The notes under the pieces were generated by a model, which saw only the letters and a list, made by a program, of their open reading frames with translations, was not told the DNA's origin and did not search any database. Positions 42,993 through 51,807 of a stretch of 64,000 bases of DNA are shown in pieces. Position numbers and translations under genes: made by a program. Position 1 is the stretch's first letter. Each line of letters opens with the position of its first letter. This DNA is from Scatomorpha sp964535405 (GTDB lineage: Bacteria > Bacillota > Clostridia > Oscillospirales > Oscillospiraceae): contig CAZHUG010000003.1 of NCBI GenBank assembly GCA_964535405.1, positions 1-64,000 of the forward strand, given 5' to 3'.

Positions 42993-43005
42993 CCGATTAT
43001 ATCGG
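42993..43005. promoter_or_regulatory. Palindrome over the -10 region of the dehydrogenase 2 operon
   Basis: CCGAT-TAT-ATCGG is a perfect inverted repeat. It contains the TATAAT-like -10 of the minus-strand operon, a likely operator for the divergent PucR-type regulator. Confidence 0.45.
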
Positions 43006-43047
43006 GATCGTTACATATTTATCAGACAAATCGTCTTAAATTTAACA

Positions 43048-43076
43048 TTGACTCTTTGGCCATTTTGGACTATAGT
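43048..43076 (+). promoter_or_regulatory. Promoter of the PucR-type regulator gene
   Basis: TTGACT (43048-43053), 17-base spacer, TATAGT (43071-43076). Confidence 0.65.
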
Positions 43077-43145
43077 GTCTGCATGTAGTAGCCCGGTGAG
43101 AACAGCCGCTTTTTACGATAAATGCTTGAAATAGGGGGATTTTAA

Positions 43146-44579
43146 ATGAATTTGAGCATGCACATCATCGAGGACTGGATGTCAGACAGGGTGATATCGT
43201 CCAAAATAGACAGGGGAGACTGCCTTATCGCCAGCTGCCTGTTGTCCGATTTGGATGAAGGCTGCGCACCGGACTGTCTCTACATCGGGAAAGCCGCTCT
43301 TCACGCAGAATATGCCGACGGCGTCAATACCGTAATATGCCGCAACGCAGAGGATATTGTGGTGATCCAATCGGACGATGAGATAGATGTCTACCAGCAG
43401 ATAATGAATGCCTTTATTTTCTATAATCACTGGGAGGGCGAACTGAAGGACGCCGTTATCATGCGTTCATCCTTCCAGAGAGTGGTAGAAATTGCCTACA
43501 GAGCTTTCCGCTGTGTCATACTCGCCTTCGACTGGCGTGGCGTTATCCTGGGCAGCATGCCGGAAAAAACAGACGACACTGAAGTTTCGATTATTGAGCC
43601 ATATATTTTTAAAAGGATGCAGGAGGGCGAGGTCTGCAAAAGAGTAGCGCAGAACACCATTCCGGCAGGCTTTGTGGATACGCATGTGTACCCGTCTGTA
43701 CTGGCCTTCAATGTTGTATTTTCGGATAACTCTTTTATCATTGTCTACTGTGTTTCTGATGCCCCCCGCAAAAATGGGGCGCACATGCAGCTCGCCCTGT
43801 ATATGAGGTCTGTAATATCGTATCTAAAACCGGACTATTCTTCCGGGGGGCATCTTGAGCCCCTGCACGGAGAGCTGATTCAGATTTTGGACGGGGAAAA
43901 GCCAAACCATGCCAAAATAGAGGAGATTCAAAGGTTTAAAGATTGGCAGCATAACCATAAATACATGCTTTATGTTTTTGAGGCACATTCAGATTTTCAG
44001 CTGAAGCGCAAGGGTGCCGACTGGATGCTGGCAGACAGGATAAACCATTCAATAGTGTTCTCTTATCAGGACAGGCCGCTCATGCTGCTGCCACTGAGCG
44101 AGCGCGCATCCGCGGGAGAAATTTTGCCGACCATACTCCCGTATCTGGATATCAGCGGAGGAGGCTCGATGCCTTTTTCTGACTGGGAAGCACTTCCGAC
44201 TGCCTATATGCAGGCAAAAGCGGCCATGGCTCTGGGGGGGAACGAGCCGGGAAAATTTTATTGCTGTGAAGATTACGCCTCTGACTACATCATGTTGTGT
44301 GTTCATGAGCAGTGCAAAAAGATCAACATGATATCTCCGGACGCCGAGCTGCTGAAGGCCTATGACGAGGAAAATAAAAGTGAGCTGCTCAAGACCCTGA
44401 ATGTGTATCTGCGCTGTCAGTCCAGCATGACGGCTTCGGCGGAACAGCTGTACATCCACCTGAACTCCATGAAATACCGCATGAAGAAAATTGAGTCGAT
44501 GATCTCGTCCGACCTCAAAAAACACAACGACCGCATAACACTTCTTTTCTCGAGCGACATTCTTCTCGATCAGAGATAA
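43146..44579 (+). CDS. PucR/CdaR-type transcriptional regulator
   Basis: 477 residues with a C-terminal helix-turn-helix (about 410-470: LLKTLNVYLRCQSSMTASAE, YIHLNSMKYRMKKIESM) typical of PucR/CdaR activators. The N-terminal 380 residues form a large sensor part that I do not recognise in detail. Such regulators activate catabolic operons on sensing a small molecule. It is divergent from the dehydrogenase 2-MFS-OYE-dehydrogenase 1 operon and probably controls it. GGGGATTTTAA precedes the ATG. Confidence 0.8.
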   Translation: MNLSMHIIEDWMSDRVISSKIDRGDCLIASCLLSDLDEGCAPDCLYIGKAALHAEYADGVNTVICRNAEDIVVIQSDDEIDVYQQIMNAFIFYNHWEGELKDAVIMRSSFQRVVEIAYRAFRCVILAFDWRGVILGSMPEKTDDTEVSIIEPYIFKRMQEGEVCKRVAQNTIPAGFVDTHVYPSVLAFNVVFSDNSFIIVYCVSDAPRKNGAHMQLALYMRSVISYLKPDYSSGGHLEPLHGELIQILDGEKPNHAKIEEIQRFKDWQHNHKYMLYVFEAHSDFQLKRKGADWMLADRINHSIVFSYQDRPLMLLPLSERASAGEILPTILPYLDISGGGSMPFSDWEALPTAYMQAKAAMALGGNEPGKFYCCEDYASDYIMLCVHEQCKKINMISPDAELLKAYDEENKSELLKTLNVYLRCQSSMTASAEQLYIHLNSMKYRMKKIESMISSDLKKHNDRITLLFSSDILLDQR

Positions 44580-44584
44580 ATTGG

Positions 44585-44623
44585 AAAACTCCCCTGAAAT
44601 CTTATGATTTCAGGGGAGTTTTT
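44585..44623. terminator. Bidirectional terminator
   Basis: AAAACTCCCCTGAAATC pairs with GATTTCAGGGGAGTTTTT around TTAT. It lies between the PucR gene and the convergent nitroreductase gene. Confidence 0.85.
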
Positions 44624-44643
44624 AATGTGGGTCGATGCAAATA

Positions 44644-45312
44644 TCACTTAGCCCATTTCCACTGGCCGCTTCCTGCGCCCAGTTCGAAGTGGTACTTTAC
44701 GATGCCTAGGTCAACCTTGGTGTAAAATCCCGAGCCCGGCAGAGCCTTCACCGCATTACCGTCCAGCTCAAGAGTGAATTTTTGCTGATTCATTGCGGTC
44801 GGTGCGAGCTGAGCCGCCTCCATCCCGTTGCGGAACCAATCGGGCATGCTGCCTGCAACGGAGCTCAGCTCCTCAATCGTCTTGAGCTTGTGGCTGACGC
44901 CATTTGTCTCGCCATAGCCGAGCGCAATAACCATCAACTGCTTCTCTCCCGCACCGACAACAGCGGCACTTTTACCCTTGCTGTAGGTCAATGCAACCCA
45001 GCAGGTATTGAGTCCGAGCGCCTGAGCCTCCAGCACAATCTTCTCACCGTAATATCCGCATTTCTCGTCAAGGTCCGTGGCCTTTTTACCTACGAGCGCG
45101 ATATAGTTTTTCACGTTTTTAAACTTGCCGTACTTTGCCATTGTGCCCGCAAAAGCATTGGGCTCATCTGTGCACAGCTGGATATGCAGCCCGCTTTCAC
45201 GGTTGCACCCGTCGACCGTCCGGCGAAGCTGCTCGAGCACTTCACTCTCAATTTTCCTGTCAGTGTAGCTGCGCACCGAGTGGCGATCTTTCACTGCCTC
45301 TGAATGTGTCAT
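44644..45312 (-). CDS. Nitroreductase-family flavoprotein
   Basis: 222 residues. The N-terminal DRHSVRSYTDRKIESEVLEQ is the FMN-phosphate region of nitroreductases. A central GLNTCWVALTYSKGK and MIALGYG follow, with LAPTAMNQQKF near 180. It reduces nitro or quinone-like compounds with NAD(P)H; its own substrate is unknown. AGGAGGCAAT precedes the start. A small open frame ends 17 bases upstream and may be co-transcribed. Confidence 0.85.
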   Translation of the reverse strand: MTHSEAVKDRHSVRSYTDRKIESEVLEQLRRTVDGCNRESGLHIQLCTDEPNAFAGTMAKYGKFKNVKNYIALVGKKATDLDEKCGYYGEKIVLEAQALGLNTCWVALTYSKGKSAAVVGAGEKQLMVIALGYGETNGVSHKLKTIEELSSVAGSMPDWFRNGMEAAQLAPTAMNQQKFTLELDGNAVKALPGSGFYTKVDLGIVKYHFELGAGSGQWKWAK

Positions 45313-45329
45313 ATTATATTGCCTCCTAA

Positions 45330-45470
45330 TTATAAGTTCTTGCTTTCACAGCAGGGCCCGCCCGCGGCTCTTTTTTGCGAGACCTCTTGTACCAGCTCGT
45401 TAACATGATTTACCAAATCCGCTACCTGCGCCCACTGGCTCTCATTGGCATCAACGTGGTAGAAATTCAT
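45330..45470 (-). CDS. Possible small protein upstream of the nitroreductase gene
   Basis: A 46-residue frame starting MNFYHVDANE, ending with a Cys pair (GGPCCESKNL) and predicted mainly helical in the middle (LVNHVNELVQEVSQKRA). AAGGTCGG lies a few bases before the ATG. A TATACT about 20 bases upstream would place the start of transcription just before it, so the longer frame from 45539 is unlikely. No homologue is known to me. Confidence 0.45.
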   Translation of the reverse strand: MNFYHVDANESQWAQVADLVNHVNELVQEVSQKRAAGGPCCESKNL

Positions 45471-45618
45471 GGTTCCGACCTTATACATATTGACTATGCC
45501 AGTATATACCACATTCGTAAAGAAAATTGAGATTATCAATTTTATAAGACATATTTTCTCAATCAGGAGTACAAAATATTTTGCTGTTTAATAGCATGAC
45601 AGGTTGATTAGCTTATAG

Positions 45619-45655
45619 AAAAAAGTCCTGAAATCATTGCAATTTCAGGACTTTT
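45619..45655 (-). terminator. Terminator of the OYE 2 operon
   Basis: AAAAGTCCTGAAAT pairs with ATTTCAGGACTTTT, with a T run on the minus strand. Almost the same hairpin recurs at 59838-59875. Confidence 0.85.
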
Positions 45656-45681
45656 ATGCTTGGGGATGATCACAAGCGGCA

Positions 45682-47703
45682 TCAGAGATTTTTAACGGCG
45701 AGGAAGGCCGCGCCCGTGGCGTCGCCTATTCTGCCGGGACTGGTGCAGTCGCCAATGTGGATAACGCGCTCGAAGCGGCTCTCGAGCTCCCCTCGCAAGC
45801 TGAGATCGGGGCGGATGCCCAGGGAGAGAACCGTTGCGTCCACCGCTATTTCATACGCCGCGTTTTCCTCGACTTCCTTTAAGTCAATAAAGCCGTTTAT
45901 GTTTCTCATGCCCTTAAGGCTCGGGCTTATGAACTTGCCCCCATAAGGCTCGACGACGACAGCGCCGTCTTTTATCTCCTTGAGCGCTGTGCTGGTCTTT
46001 ATTGTCGCGCCACGCTCTTCGAGGAACTGCTGGGTCTTGACGACGTTGTAGTAGAAAATCCCGTTGCCGACAATTGGCATCATCTCGATTACGACGACCT
46101 CGTTGCCGTCCTCGGCGAGACGCTCCGCGGTTTCAAGGCCCGTCATACCGCCGCCTATCACCGCCACCCGCTTGCCCGCCATCTTAATCTTGCCGTTTAG
46201 CACGTCGAAGGAGGAAATACCCTTTTCTATGCCCGGTATTGAGCGGGGCACGATGGGTTGTCCGCCACAGGCGAGTATCACGGCATATGGACTGTCGGCC
46301 TTGAGCTCATCAAGCATCGCTGTGCTGACCTCGGTATTGAGATGAACCTCTATATTTTCGTTCTTCTCCACCTGACGGCGGTAAAACTCCACGAGATTGT
46401 CCATGCGAAACTTGTTAGGCGCCTTGTTGGCGAGGTTCAGCGAACCCGCAAGCTCGGTGCGCTTATCGTACAGCTTCACCTTAAAGCCGCGCTCGGTGAG
46501 CGTTAGTGCGGCCTGAATACCCGCCGGGCCCGCGCCGATTATGATTACCGTGCCCTCGCCCTTTTTGAGCGGTGCAAGGTTATCTATCTCACGGCCCAGC
46601 AGCGGGTTCACCGCGCAGCGGATCTGCGCGTCCTCGGCGGTAACGCGGTAGAGGCAGTAGTTGCAGGAGATGCAGGGGCGTATATCCTCACTGCGCCCAG
46701 ACTGCGCCTTGTTGCTCCACTCAGGGTCCGCGCTGTGCTGCCGCCCCATGAGTACGAAATCGTACACGCCCTCAGCGAGGAACTGCTCGGCCTCTTCGGG
46801 GGTCTTTACCTCGTTAGGGCCGTAGATGGGGATTTTGAGCTCCCGCTTGAAGCGCTTATAGTATTTGTTCCTCCAGCCTGCCTTCATCTCGGGCGCACCC
46901 GTGCGATCCACGGAGCCTATGGAGAAGTTGAGCGCGTCAACTCCGTTCGCCTCGAGATGCTTTGCGACGGCAAGCATATCCTCCACTGTGCTCTCTCCCT
47001 CGATGCCCTCGCCGTCAAAAAGGTGTATGCGGCAGGTCACAGGAAAGCTCGCTGGCACGCGCTCGCGAATTTTTTGCACGGTCTCAACGATGATGCGGCA
47101 GCGGTTTTCCAAAGAGCCTCCGTATTCGTCGCTGCGTTCGTTTCTCACGGGGCTTATAAACTGGTTCATCAGGTAGTAGTGCCCGCAGTGGATCTCTACC
47201 CCGTCCGCGCCCGCGGCAAAGGCATGCTCGGCGCCGCTGGCAAAGCCCTCTTCGATACTGTGTATCTCCTCCACGCTGAGCTCATGGCAGGGGGCGGTCT
47301 TTCCGGCAAGCTTAGAGGGCAGCGCTGTTGCTGACACGGGGCTGTGACCCTCGTTATATTCGGGTGCGGTTTTGCGTCCCGGGTGATTGAGCTGGCAGAA
47401 GAGCTTGCTGCCGTATTCGTGCACCCGCTCGGCCAGGATCGCCATGGCGTGCCGGTCGTTCAGACTCCTGAGGTGTGTCTCGCCCGACATGGCTATGCCG
47501 CCCAGTTCCGGGCCGACAACTGCTATGTAACCGACGATGACGAGGCCGCAGCCGCCCTTCGCCTTGGCAGTATAGTATTCCACTGCGCGCGGGGAGAGCT
47601 CCCCGCTTGCCTGACCCAGGGTATCGTCCATCGGGGACAGGATCACCCTGTTTTTTAACTCGCAGCCGTTTATGCGACCCCGGCTGAATACTCTCTCATA
47701 CAT
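45682..47703 (-). CDS. OYE/dienoyl-CoA-reductase-type flavo-iron-sulfur oxidoreductase (2)
   Basis: 673 residues with the same layout as the protein at 38385-40355. FMN barrel (INGCELKNRVILSPMDD, EIHCGHYYLMNQFI), Fe-S Cys cluster (CISCNYCLYR...RC near 345-363), FAD domain (VIIIGAGPAGIQAALTL near 388) and a second NAD(P) site GKRVAVIGGGMTGLETAERL near 505 (key G512, G514, E519). It shares a two-gene operon with iron alcohol dehydrogenase 3. Substrate unknown. Confidence 0.88.
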   Translation of the reverse strand: MYERVFSRGRINGCELKNRVILSPMDDTLGQASGELSPRAVEYYTAKAKGGCGLVIVGYIAVVGPELGGIAMSGETHLRSLNDRHAMAILAERVHEYGSKLFCQLNHPGRKTAPEYNEGHSPVSATALPSKLAGKTAPCHELSVEEIHSIEEGFASGAEHAFAAGADGVEIHCGHYYLMNQFISPVRNERSDEYGGSLENRCRIIVETVQKIRERVPASFPVTCRIHLFDGEGIEGESTVEDMLAVAKHLEANGVDALNFSIGSVDRTGAPEMKAGWRNKYYKRFKRELKIPIYGPNEVKTPEEAEQFLAEGVYDFVLMGRQHSADPEWSNKAQSGRSEDIRPCISCNYCLYRVTAEDAQIRCAVNPLLGREIDNLAPLKKGEGTVIIIGAGPAGIQAALTLTERGFKVKLYDKRTELAGSLNLANKAPNKFRMDNLVEFYRRQVEKNENIEVHLNTEVSTAMLDELKADSPYAVILACGGQPIVPRSIPGIEKGISSFDVLNGKIKMAGKRVAVIGGGMTGLETAERLAEDGNEVVVIEMMPIVGNGIFYYNVVKTQQFLEERGATIKTSTALKEIKDGAVVVEPYGGKFISPSLKGMRNINGFIDLKEVEENAAYEIAVDATVLSLGIRPDLSLRGELESRFERVIHIGDCTSPGRIGDATGAAFLAVKNL

Positions 47704-47738
47704 ATTGTCTTTATCTCTCCATTTCGTTTTTTGCCGTT

Positions 47739-48929
47739 TTAAAAGCTGATTTTTACTCCCTTATACGCGTCGATGGCGATGCGCTTATAGTCCTCGCGCG
47801 TGCCCTGCCGGGGCGCGGAGCCGGCGCTCGCGCCGACCTTATTTTTATGCTCGGCAGTGTCGGCGATGCCCTCGAGATCCTCAGGCTCTATCGTCATGCC
47901 CCGGTCTTTGAAGTTATCCGGAAGCTGCAGATCGTCGCGCAGAGCCTCTATAGCGAGCACGCAGCTGCGTGCAGCCTGCAGTTGGGTCATACCGCCGGTG
48001 TCTATGCCCATGACCGCGGCACAGTCGGCGAGCTTTTTAGAGGCGACCTCGACGTTGAAGGCCAGAATGTGCGGCAGGAGCACAGCCAGAGTGGTGCCGT
48101 GGGAAATGTCGAAGCGCCCTCCTATGGCAAGGCCGATATTGTGCCCGTCGCCGGTGCCGATGTTGCTGGCTATCATGGTGGACATGTGCGCTGCCAAAAT
48201 CATGTCCGAGGCCGCCTCTATGTCGTTGGGATCGTTCACGAATTTTAAGAGACTCTTGCAGATCATGCCGAAGGTCTTTATCGCGATGGCGTCGGTGATG
48301 GGGTTGGCTTTCTTTCCGATGTAGCCCTCTATACAGTGCGCCAGCGCGTCGAAGCCGGCGTCCGCCGTCACGTAGCGGGGCGAATCCTTTAAAAGAGCCG
48401 GGCAGAGCAGGGCCACGGGAGAGACGCACATGGGCGAGCCTATCTGCGCCTTTGTCTTGTTAACCGTGTCCACGATTGAGATAAACTGCGTGACCTCCGC
48501 GCCGGAGCCCGCGGTGGTGGTGACCATTATCTGCGCAAGGGGCATGTTTTTCACCTTGTTCATGCCGTAATAGTCGCAAAGCTGTCCGTCGTTGGTTCTC
48601 AGGAGCGCGGCGGCTTTGGCGGTGTCGATGGCGCTGCCCCCGCCGAAGCCAATCACCACGTCGGCGTCACTGTTTTTGAGCGCCTCGGCCGCCGCCGTCA
48701 TGGTGACATTGGTCGGGTTCGGCTGCACCCCGGTGTAGACATCGAACGGGAAATCGATATTCCGCATGGCGCTTTGCATTTCGCCCCAGATCGGTAGCGC
48801 GGCCACGCCCGGGTCGGTCATTATAAGGGCCCTGTTCACTCCGAGCGCCTTGCGGGCCTGTTTGAGACCGTCTCTCAGATCATTATTAAATATGGTTCTG
48901 ACTGTTGAGAAATAGCTGAAGTTGTTCAT
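47739..48929 (-). CDS. Iron-containing alcohol dehydrogenase (3)
   Basis: 396 residues, group III family. GFGGGSAIDTAKAAALL near 95, TTAGSGAEVTQF near 140, and metal-ligand helices with GDGHNIGLAIGG and DISHGTTLAVLLP near 260-285. It is closest in pattern to the 1,3-propanediol/butanol dehydrogenase group. It is transcribed ahead of OYE 2 (35-base gap) and divergent from a LuxR-type regulator. Confidence 0.9.
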   Translation of the reverse strand: MNNFSYFSTVRTIFNNDLRDGLKQARKALGVNRALIMTDPGVAALPIWGEMQSAMRNIDFPFDVYTGVQPNPTNVTMTAAAEALKNSDADVVIGFGGGSAIDTAKAAALLRTNDGQLCDYYGMNKVKNMPLAQIMVTTTAGSGAEVTQFISIVDTVNKTKAQIGSPMCVSPVALLCPALLKDSPRYVTADAGFDALAHCIEGYIGKKANPITDAIAIKTFGMICKSLLKFVNDPNDIEAASDMILAAHMSTMIASNIGTGDGHNIGLAIGGRFDISHGTTLAVLLPHILAFNVEVASKKLADCAAVMGIDTGGMTQLQAARSCVLAIEALRDDLQLPDNFKDRGMTIEPEDLEGIADTAEHKNKVGASAGSAPRQGTREDYKRIAIDAYKGVKISF

Positions 48930-49092
48930 TATTCCCTCCTTGAAAGTCGTCGCTCATCATCATACATAGTACACATCATCCTGCTAAAAACATACCAGCT
49001 GCGCACAGCTGCATACAATTACCCGTTTTTACTATCTTTGCCTGATTCAGAGTCTTTTTAAAGCAGTCTTTCACCCGTCAATGGTTATTTTG

Positions 49093-49122
49093 TTGACACA
49101 GACAGCGGGCCTAGGGTATTAT
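49093..49122 (+). promoter_or_regulatory. Probable promoter of the LuxR-type regulator gene
   Basis: TTGACA (49093-49098), 18-base spacer, TATTAT (49117-49122). Confidence 0.5.
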
Positions 49123-49180
49123 AAAGTATAAGATTTCATAGTAGTTTATTAATTCTTTTTGTTAAAACACACGTATTGGA

Positions 49181-50344
49181 GTGAGAACGATGCCCCTGGG
49201 CGATAAGAGCATGAAGCTGTACCGTTTTCAAAATGAGCTGCCCAGCCTGTATATGAACAGGCCGTCTGACGAGCTTTTCAAGTTCAGCATTCTGCGCCTG
49301 CTGGACAAGCACTTCGGCTATAAAAACACCCTGCTGGGCTTCCTTGGCAACATTGACCAGCGGATCCTGAGCCCGAATATCTCCGTCAACGGCATTGACA
49401 TGACTTTTGCTCAGGAGTTTCTGCGCGCCATGTGGGCGCCGGACTCCCCCTGCGGACTCGACAAGGATCTGTGGATATTGAGCGGCGTGCGGGACTACAA
49501 GAAATACGGAATCTACAAAAAGCTGCTGAAGCCCCGGGGCTTCACCGACTGCGCCGTCGTATTCCTGCGCCTGCCGGGAAAACCCGCCTACGTGGCCTAT
49601 TTGACGCTTTTTATTGACAGCGGCGTCTTCTCAAACGAGGAGCTTGAGCTCATAAAGCTCCTGGCAAAGCCGATATCCATCGCAGAGGATAACTATTTGA
49701 AGATATGGAACCTCCAGAACACAATGAAGCTCCTCCAGAGCAGCATCAATTTTTTCCCTCTGGGCATCATGATCATCGAAAACCTCGACAATGTGACCTA
49801 CGCAAATGACCTCGCAAAGGAGTATTTGAAAGAGCTCGGCTACCCCGACCCCAATTTCTACGGTGCGTTTTATTTAAACGAGCTGTATAGATACTACCAG
49901 TACGACGTGCTGAATTTCGGGGCGAGCAAGCCCATCAGGATTAACCGCTTCCTCTTTAACCTCCAGACTCTCAGCAATCCCGGCAAGACCCTGGCTAACG
50001 TCGATAAGCTGCTGGACGACGAGCAAATGCTCTTTGACCCCAGGAGCGGCCCGAACATCAACTACAGGCAGATAACCACCTGCGTTTATATCGTCAGCGA
50101 CAGGAACTACAAGGCGAACATGAACATATCCCACGCCACCATGGAGCGGCTGGGACTCACGAACAGGGAGCGGCAGGTCGTAGACTATATCGTGAGCGGC
50201 CTCTCCAACCAGGAGATATCCGAAAAGATGTTCATAAGCATAAACACCGTGAAGATACACATCTCCAATGTCTTCAGAAAAGCCGGCGTCAGAAGCCGCA
50301 CGGAACTTCTCGACAAGCTGTATAATCTTGAGAGGCAGAGTTGA
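49181..50344 (+). CDS. LuxR-family helix-turn-helix regulator
   Basis: 387 residues. The C-terminal LuxR domain (about 325-385) is clear: LTNRERQVVDYIVSGLSNQE followed by ISEKMFISINTVKIHISNVF. The long N-terminal part (1-320) lacks a receiver Asp pattern and is probably a GAF/PAS-like sensor. Its position divergent to dehydrogenase 3/OYE 2 suggests that it controls that pair. An in-frame ATG ten codons in (49211) is another possible start. Confidence 0.85.
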   Translation: MRTMPLGDKSMKLYRFQNELPSLYMNRPSDELFKFSILRLLDKHFGYKNTLLGFLGNIDQRILSPNISVNGIDMTFAQEFLRAMWAPDSPCGLDKDLWILSGVRDYKKYGIYKKLLKPRGFTDCAVVFLRLPGKPAYVAYLTLFIDSGVFSNEELELIKLLAKPISIAEDNYLKIWNLQNTMKLLQSSINFFPLGIMIIENLDNVTYANDLAKEYLKELGYPDPNFYGAFYLNELYRYYQYDVLNFGASKPIRINRFLFNLQTLSNPGKTLANVDKLLDDEQMLFDPRSGPNINYRQITTCVYIVSDRNYKANMNISHATMERLGLTNRERQVVDYIVSGLSNQEISEKMFISINTVKIHISNVFRKAGVRSRTELLDKLYNLERQS

Positions 50345-50695
50345 GCCTGTCAAAAAAACCGCTCTACTTCTTTGACAAAGTAATTTAAAGTTTCGCTGTC
50401 TCAATTGCGAAACTATGTGGGGCTTTTTTAGAGTCCCGAACAAGTGGGGCAAGCACCTTTTCGGTGCTTGCCCCACTTGTTTTTGTTGCATTGACCTTTT
50501 ATTTTCGCTACACATTCTAGTAAAGTGTAAAATACCAAGGGCATGACGGGCTGAATGGGTTTAAAAATAGGCTATTGTGATTATGTTTCACCGGCCCAAT
50601 ACCCACTAAAATGATATTAATAAAAGTTTGTCAATCTCATCATCCAAGTACACATGCCCAAGCGCTTAATCTAGCTTTTATATTGGAGGAAAGCC
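50345..50695 (+). other. Intergenic region with two hairpins
   Basis: No gene seen. A small hairpin (AGTTTCG...CGAAACT, 50391-50415) followed by GGGGCTTTTTTA may end the LuxR transcript. A larger terminator follows at 50440-50485. The rest (50520-50690) should hold the promoter of the next gene, but no consensus pair stands out. TTGGAGGAAAG at 50684-50693 is the ribosome binding site for 50696. Confidence 0.5.
50440..50485. terminator. Strong terminator
   Basis: ACAAGTGGGGCAAGCACC pairs with GGTGCTTGCCCCACTTGT around TTTTC, followed by TTTT. Confidence 0.88.
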
Positions 50696-51778
50696 ATGAA
50701 CAATGAAGCCATAAAAGTCTGCGCCTATGACCTGCCGGTAAAAGAGCTGGATCTGGGCGGCGGTGTCACAAAGATACTGACCGCCGCTCCCGACCCGCAG
50801 CTGTCCCGGCCGGAAGTCAGTCCAGAGCGCAGCTCACGGGACGTATTGAGCGTCTGCCTTTACGGAGCGGGAGTGAGGCAGGGCAGCTCCTTCGCCCCGC
50901 CGCGGATGAGCTACGAGAAGCTGTACCACCTCTTCGACGATGCGCCGGAGCACACATATTCCGCCAGGACTCCGGTCTTCGGCTACCGCTCGGAGAGCGG
51001 CAGGTTTATCTCGCTGGAGAACCTTATAAACGCCCTGTATCAAGAGGGACGGTTCAGCACAGGGGAGATGTCCGAAAAAAGGCCCGAGGCGACGGTTACC
51101 GTCTCATCCGGAGGAAGGGTTTCCCGGCTGCTCGCGGGACAGCTCATGGACGGCAGGCGATATCACTACCCACTTTTGACCTCCGAGCAGATACTCTCCG
51201 GCATGAACCCCGCGGACAGCAGGGGAGAGGCCCTCGACGCGGGACTCCTGCGCACGGGCTCCTCGCCCGTAGACTACCGGGTCATATTCGTCATGGGGCA
51301 GAGGAACTGGAACGACATCACCGAGCCCTGTTTCGTGGACTTTGCCGACGGCGGGGCGGGTATATTCGTCGAATACCTTCCCGCGGAGCGCGTGCGCCAC
51401 AATGTGCTGCATATCGGCCCTCTGGGCGGGGAGTTCGACAGGGACATAAGCGCCTTTAGCGGCAGGGGCAAGGATACGGTGGAATGCTCCGCGCCGGCGG
51501 GGTCGCTCGTCAGGTTCAATATTGACAACGACGATTTTTTGAACAACTCCCGCATGTACTATAAGTTTACACTGGACGGCGAGGACTGTGGGATCCCCTC
51601 ACCCGAGGACGGCTTTGTTTACAACACCCGTATCCCTCTCTACTTCGGCGGCGGCGCGGACTATCCCTCGGGCATAACGTTGCCCTGCGGGCGCCGCTGC
51701 ATGGACATAAAAATACTGGCTCACAGCGCCGCCCTCGGGGACTCCGAGGTCGACAGTTTTAAAATCAAAATCACCTGA
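50696..51778 (+). CDS. Protein of unknown function beside a MatC-like permease
   Basis: 360 residues, not recognised. It has no signal peptide and no membrane segment. It contains several Gly-rich turns (LDLGGGVTKIL, FADGGAGIFVEY, YFGGGADYPSGI) and looks mainly beta-rich with an acidic bias. It has a strong GGAGGAAAG site and lies 29 bases before the permease gene, so it is very probably expressed with it. A role in handling the permease substrate is inferred from context only. Confidence 0.7.
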   Translation: MNNEAIKVCAYDLPVKELDLGGGVTKILTAAPDPQLSRPEVSPERSSRDVLSVCLYGAGVRQGSSFAPPRMSYEKLYHLFDDAPEHTYSARTPVFGYRSESGRFISLENLINALYQEGRFSTGEMSEKRPEATVTVSSGGRVSRLLAGQLMDGRRYHYPLLTSEQILSGMNPADSRGEALDAGLLRTGSSPVDYRVIFVMGQRNWNDITEPCFVDFADGGAGIFVEYLPAERVRHNVLHIGPLGGEFDRDISAFSGRGKDTVECSAPAGSLVRFNIDNDDFLNNSRMYYKFTLDGEDCGIPSPEDGFVYNTRIPLYFGGGADYPSGITLPCGRRCMDIKILAHSAALGDSEVDSFKIKIT

Positions 51779-51807
51779 ACGGAAAAGGAAAAAGAGGAGT
51801 GTAAGAT

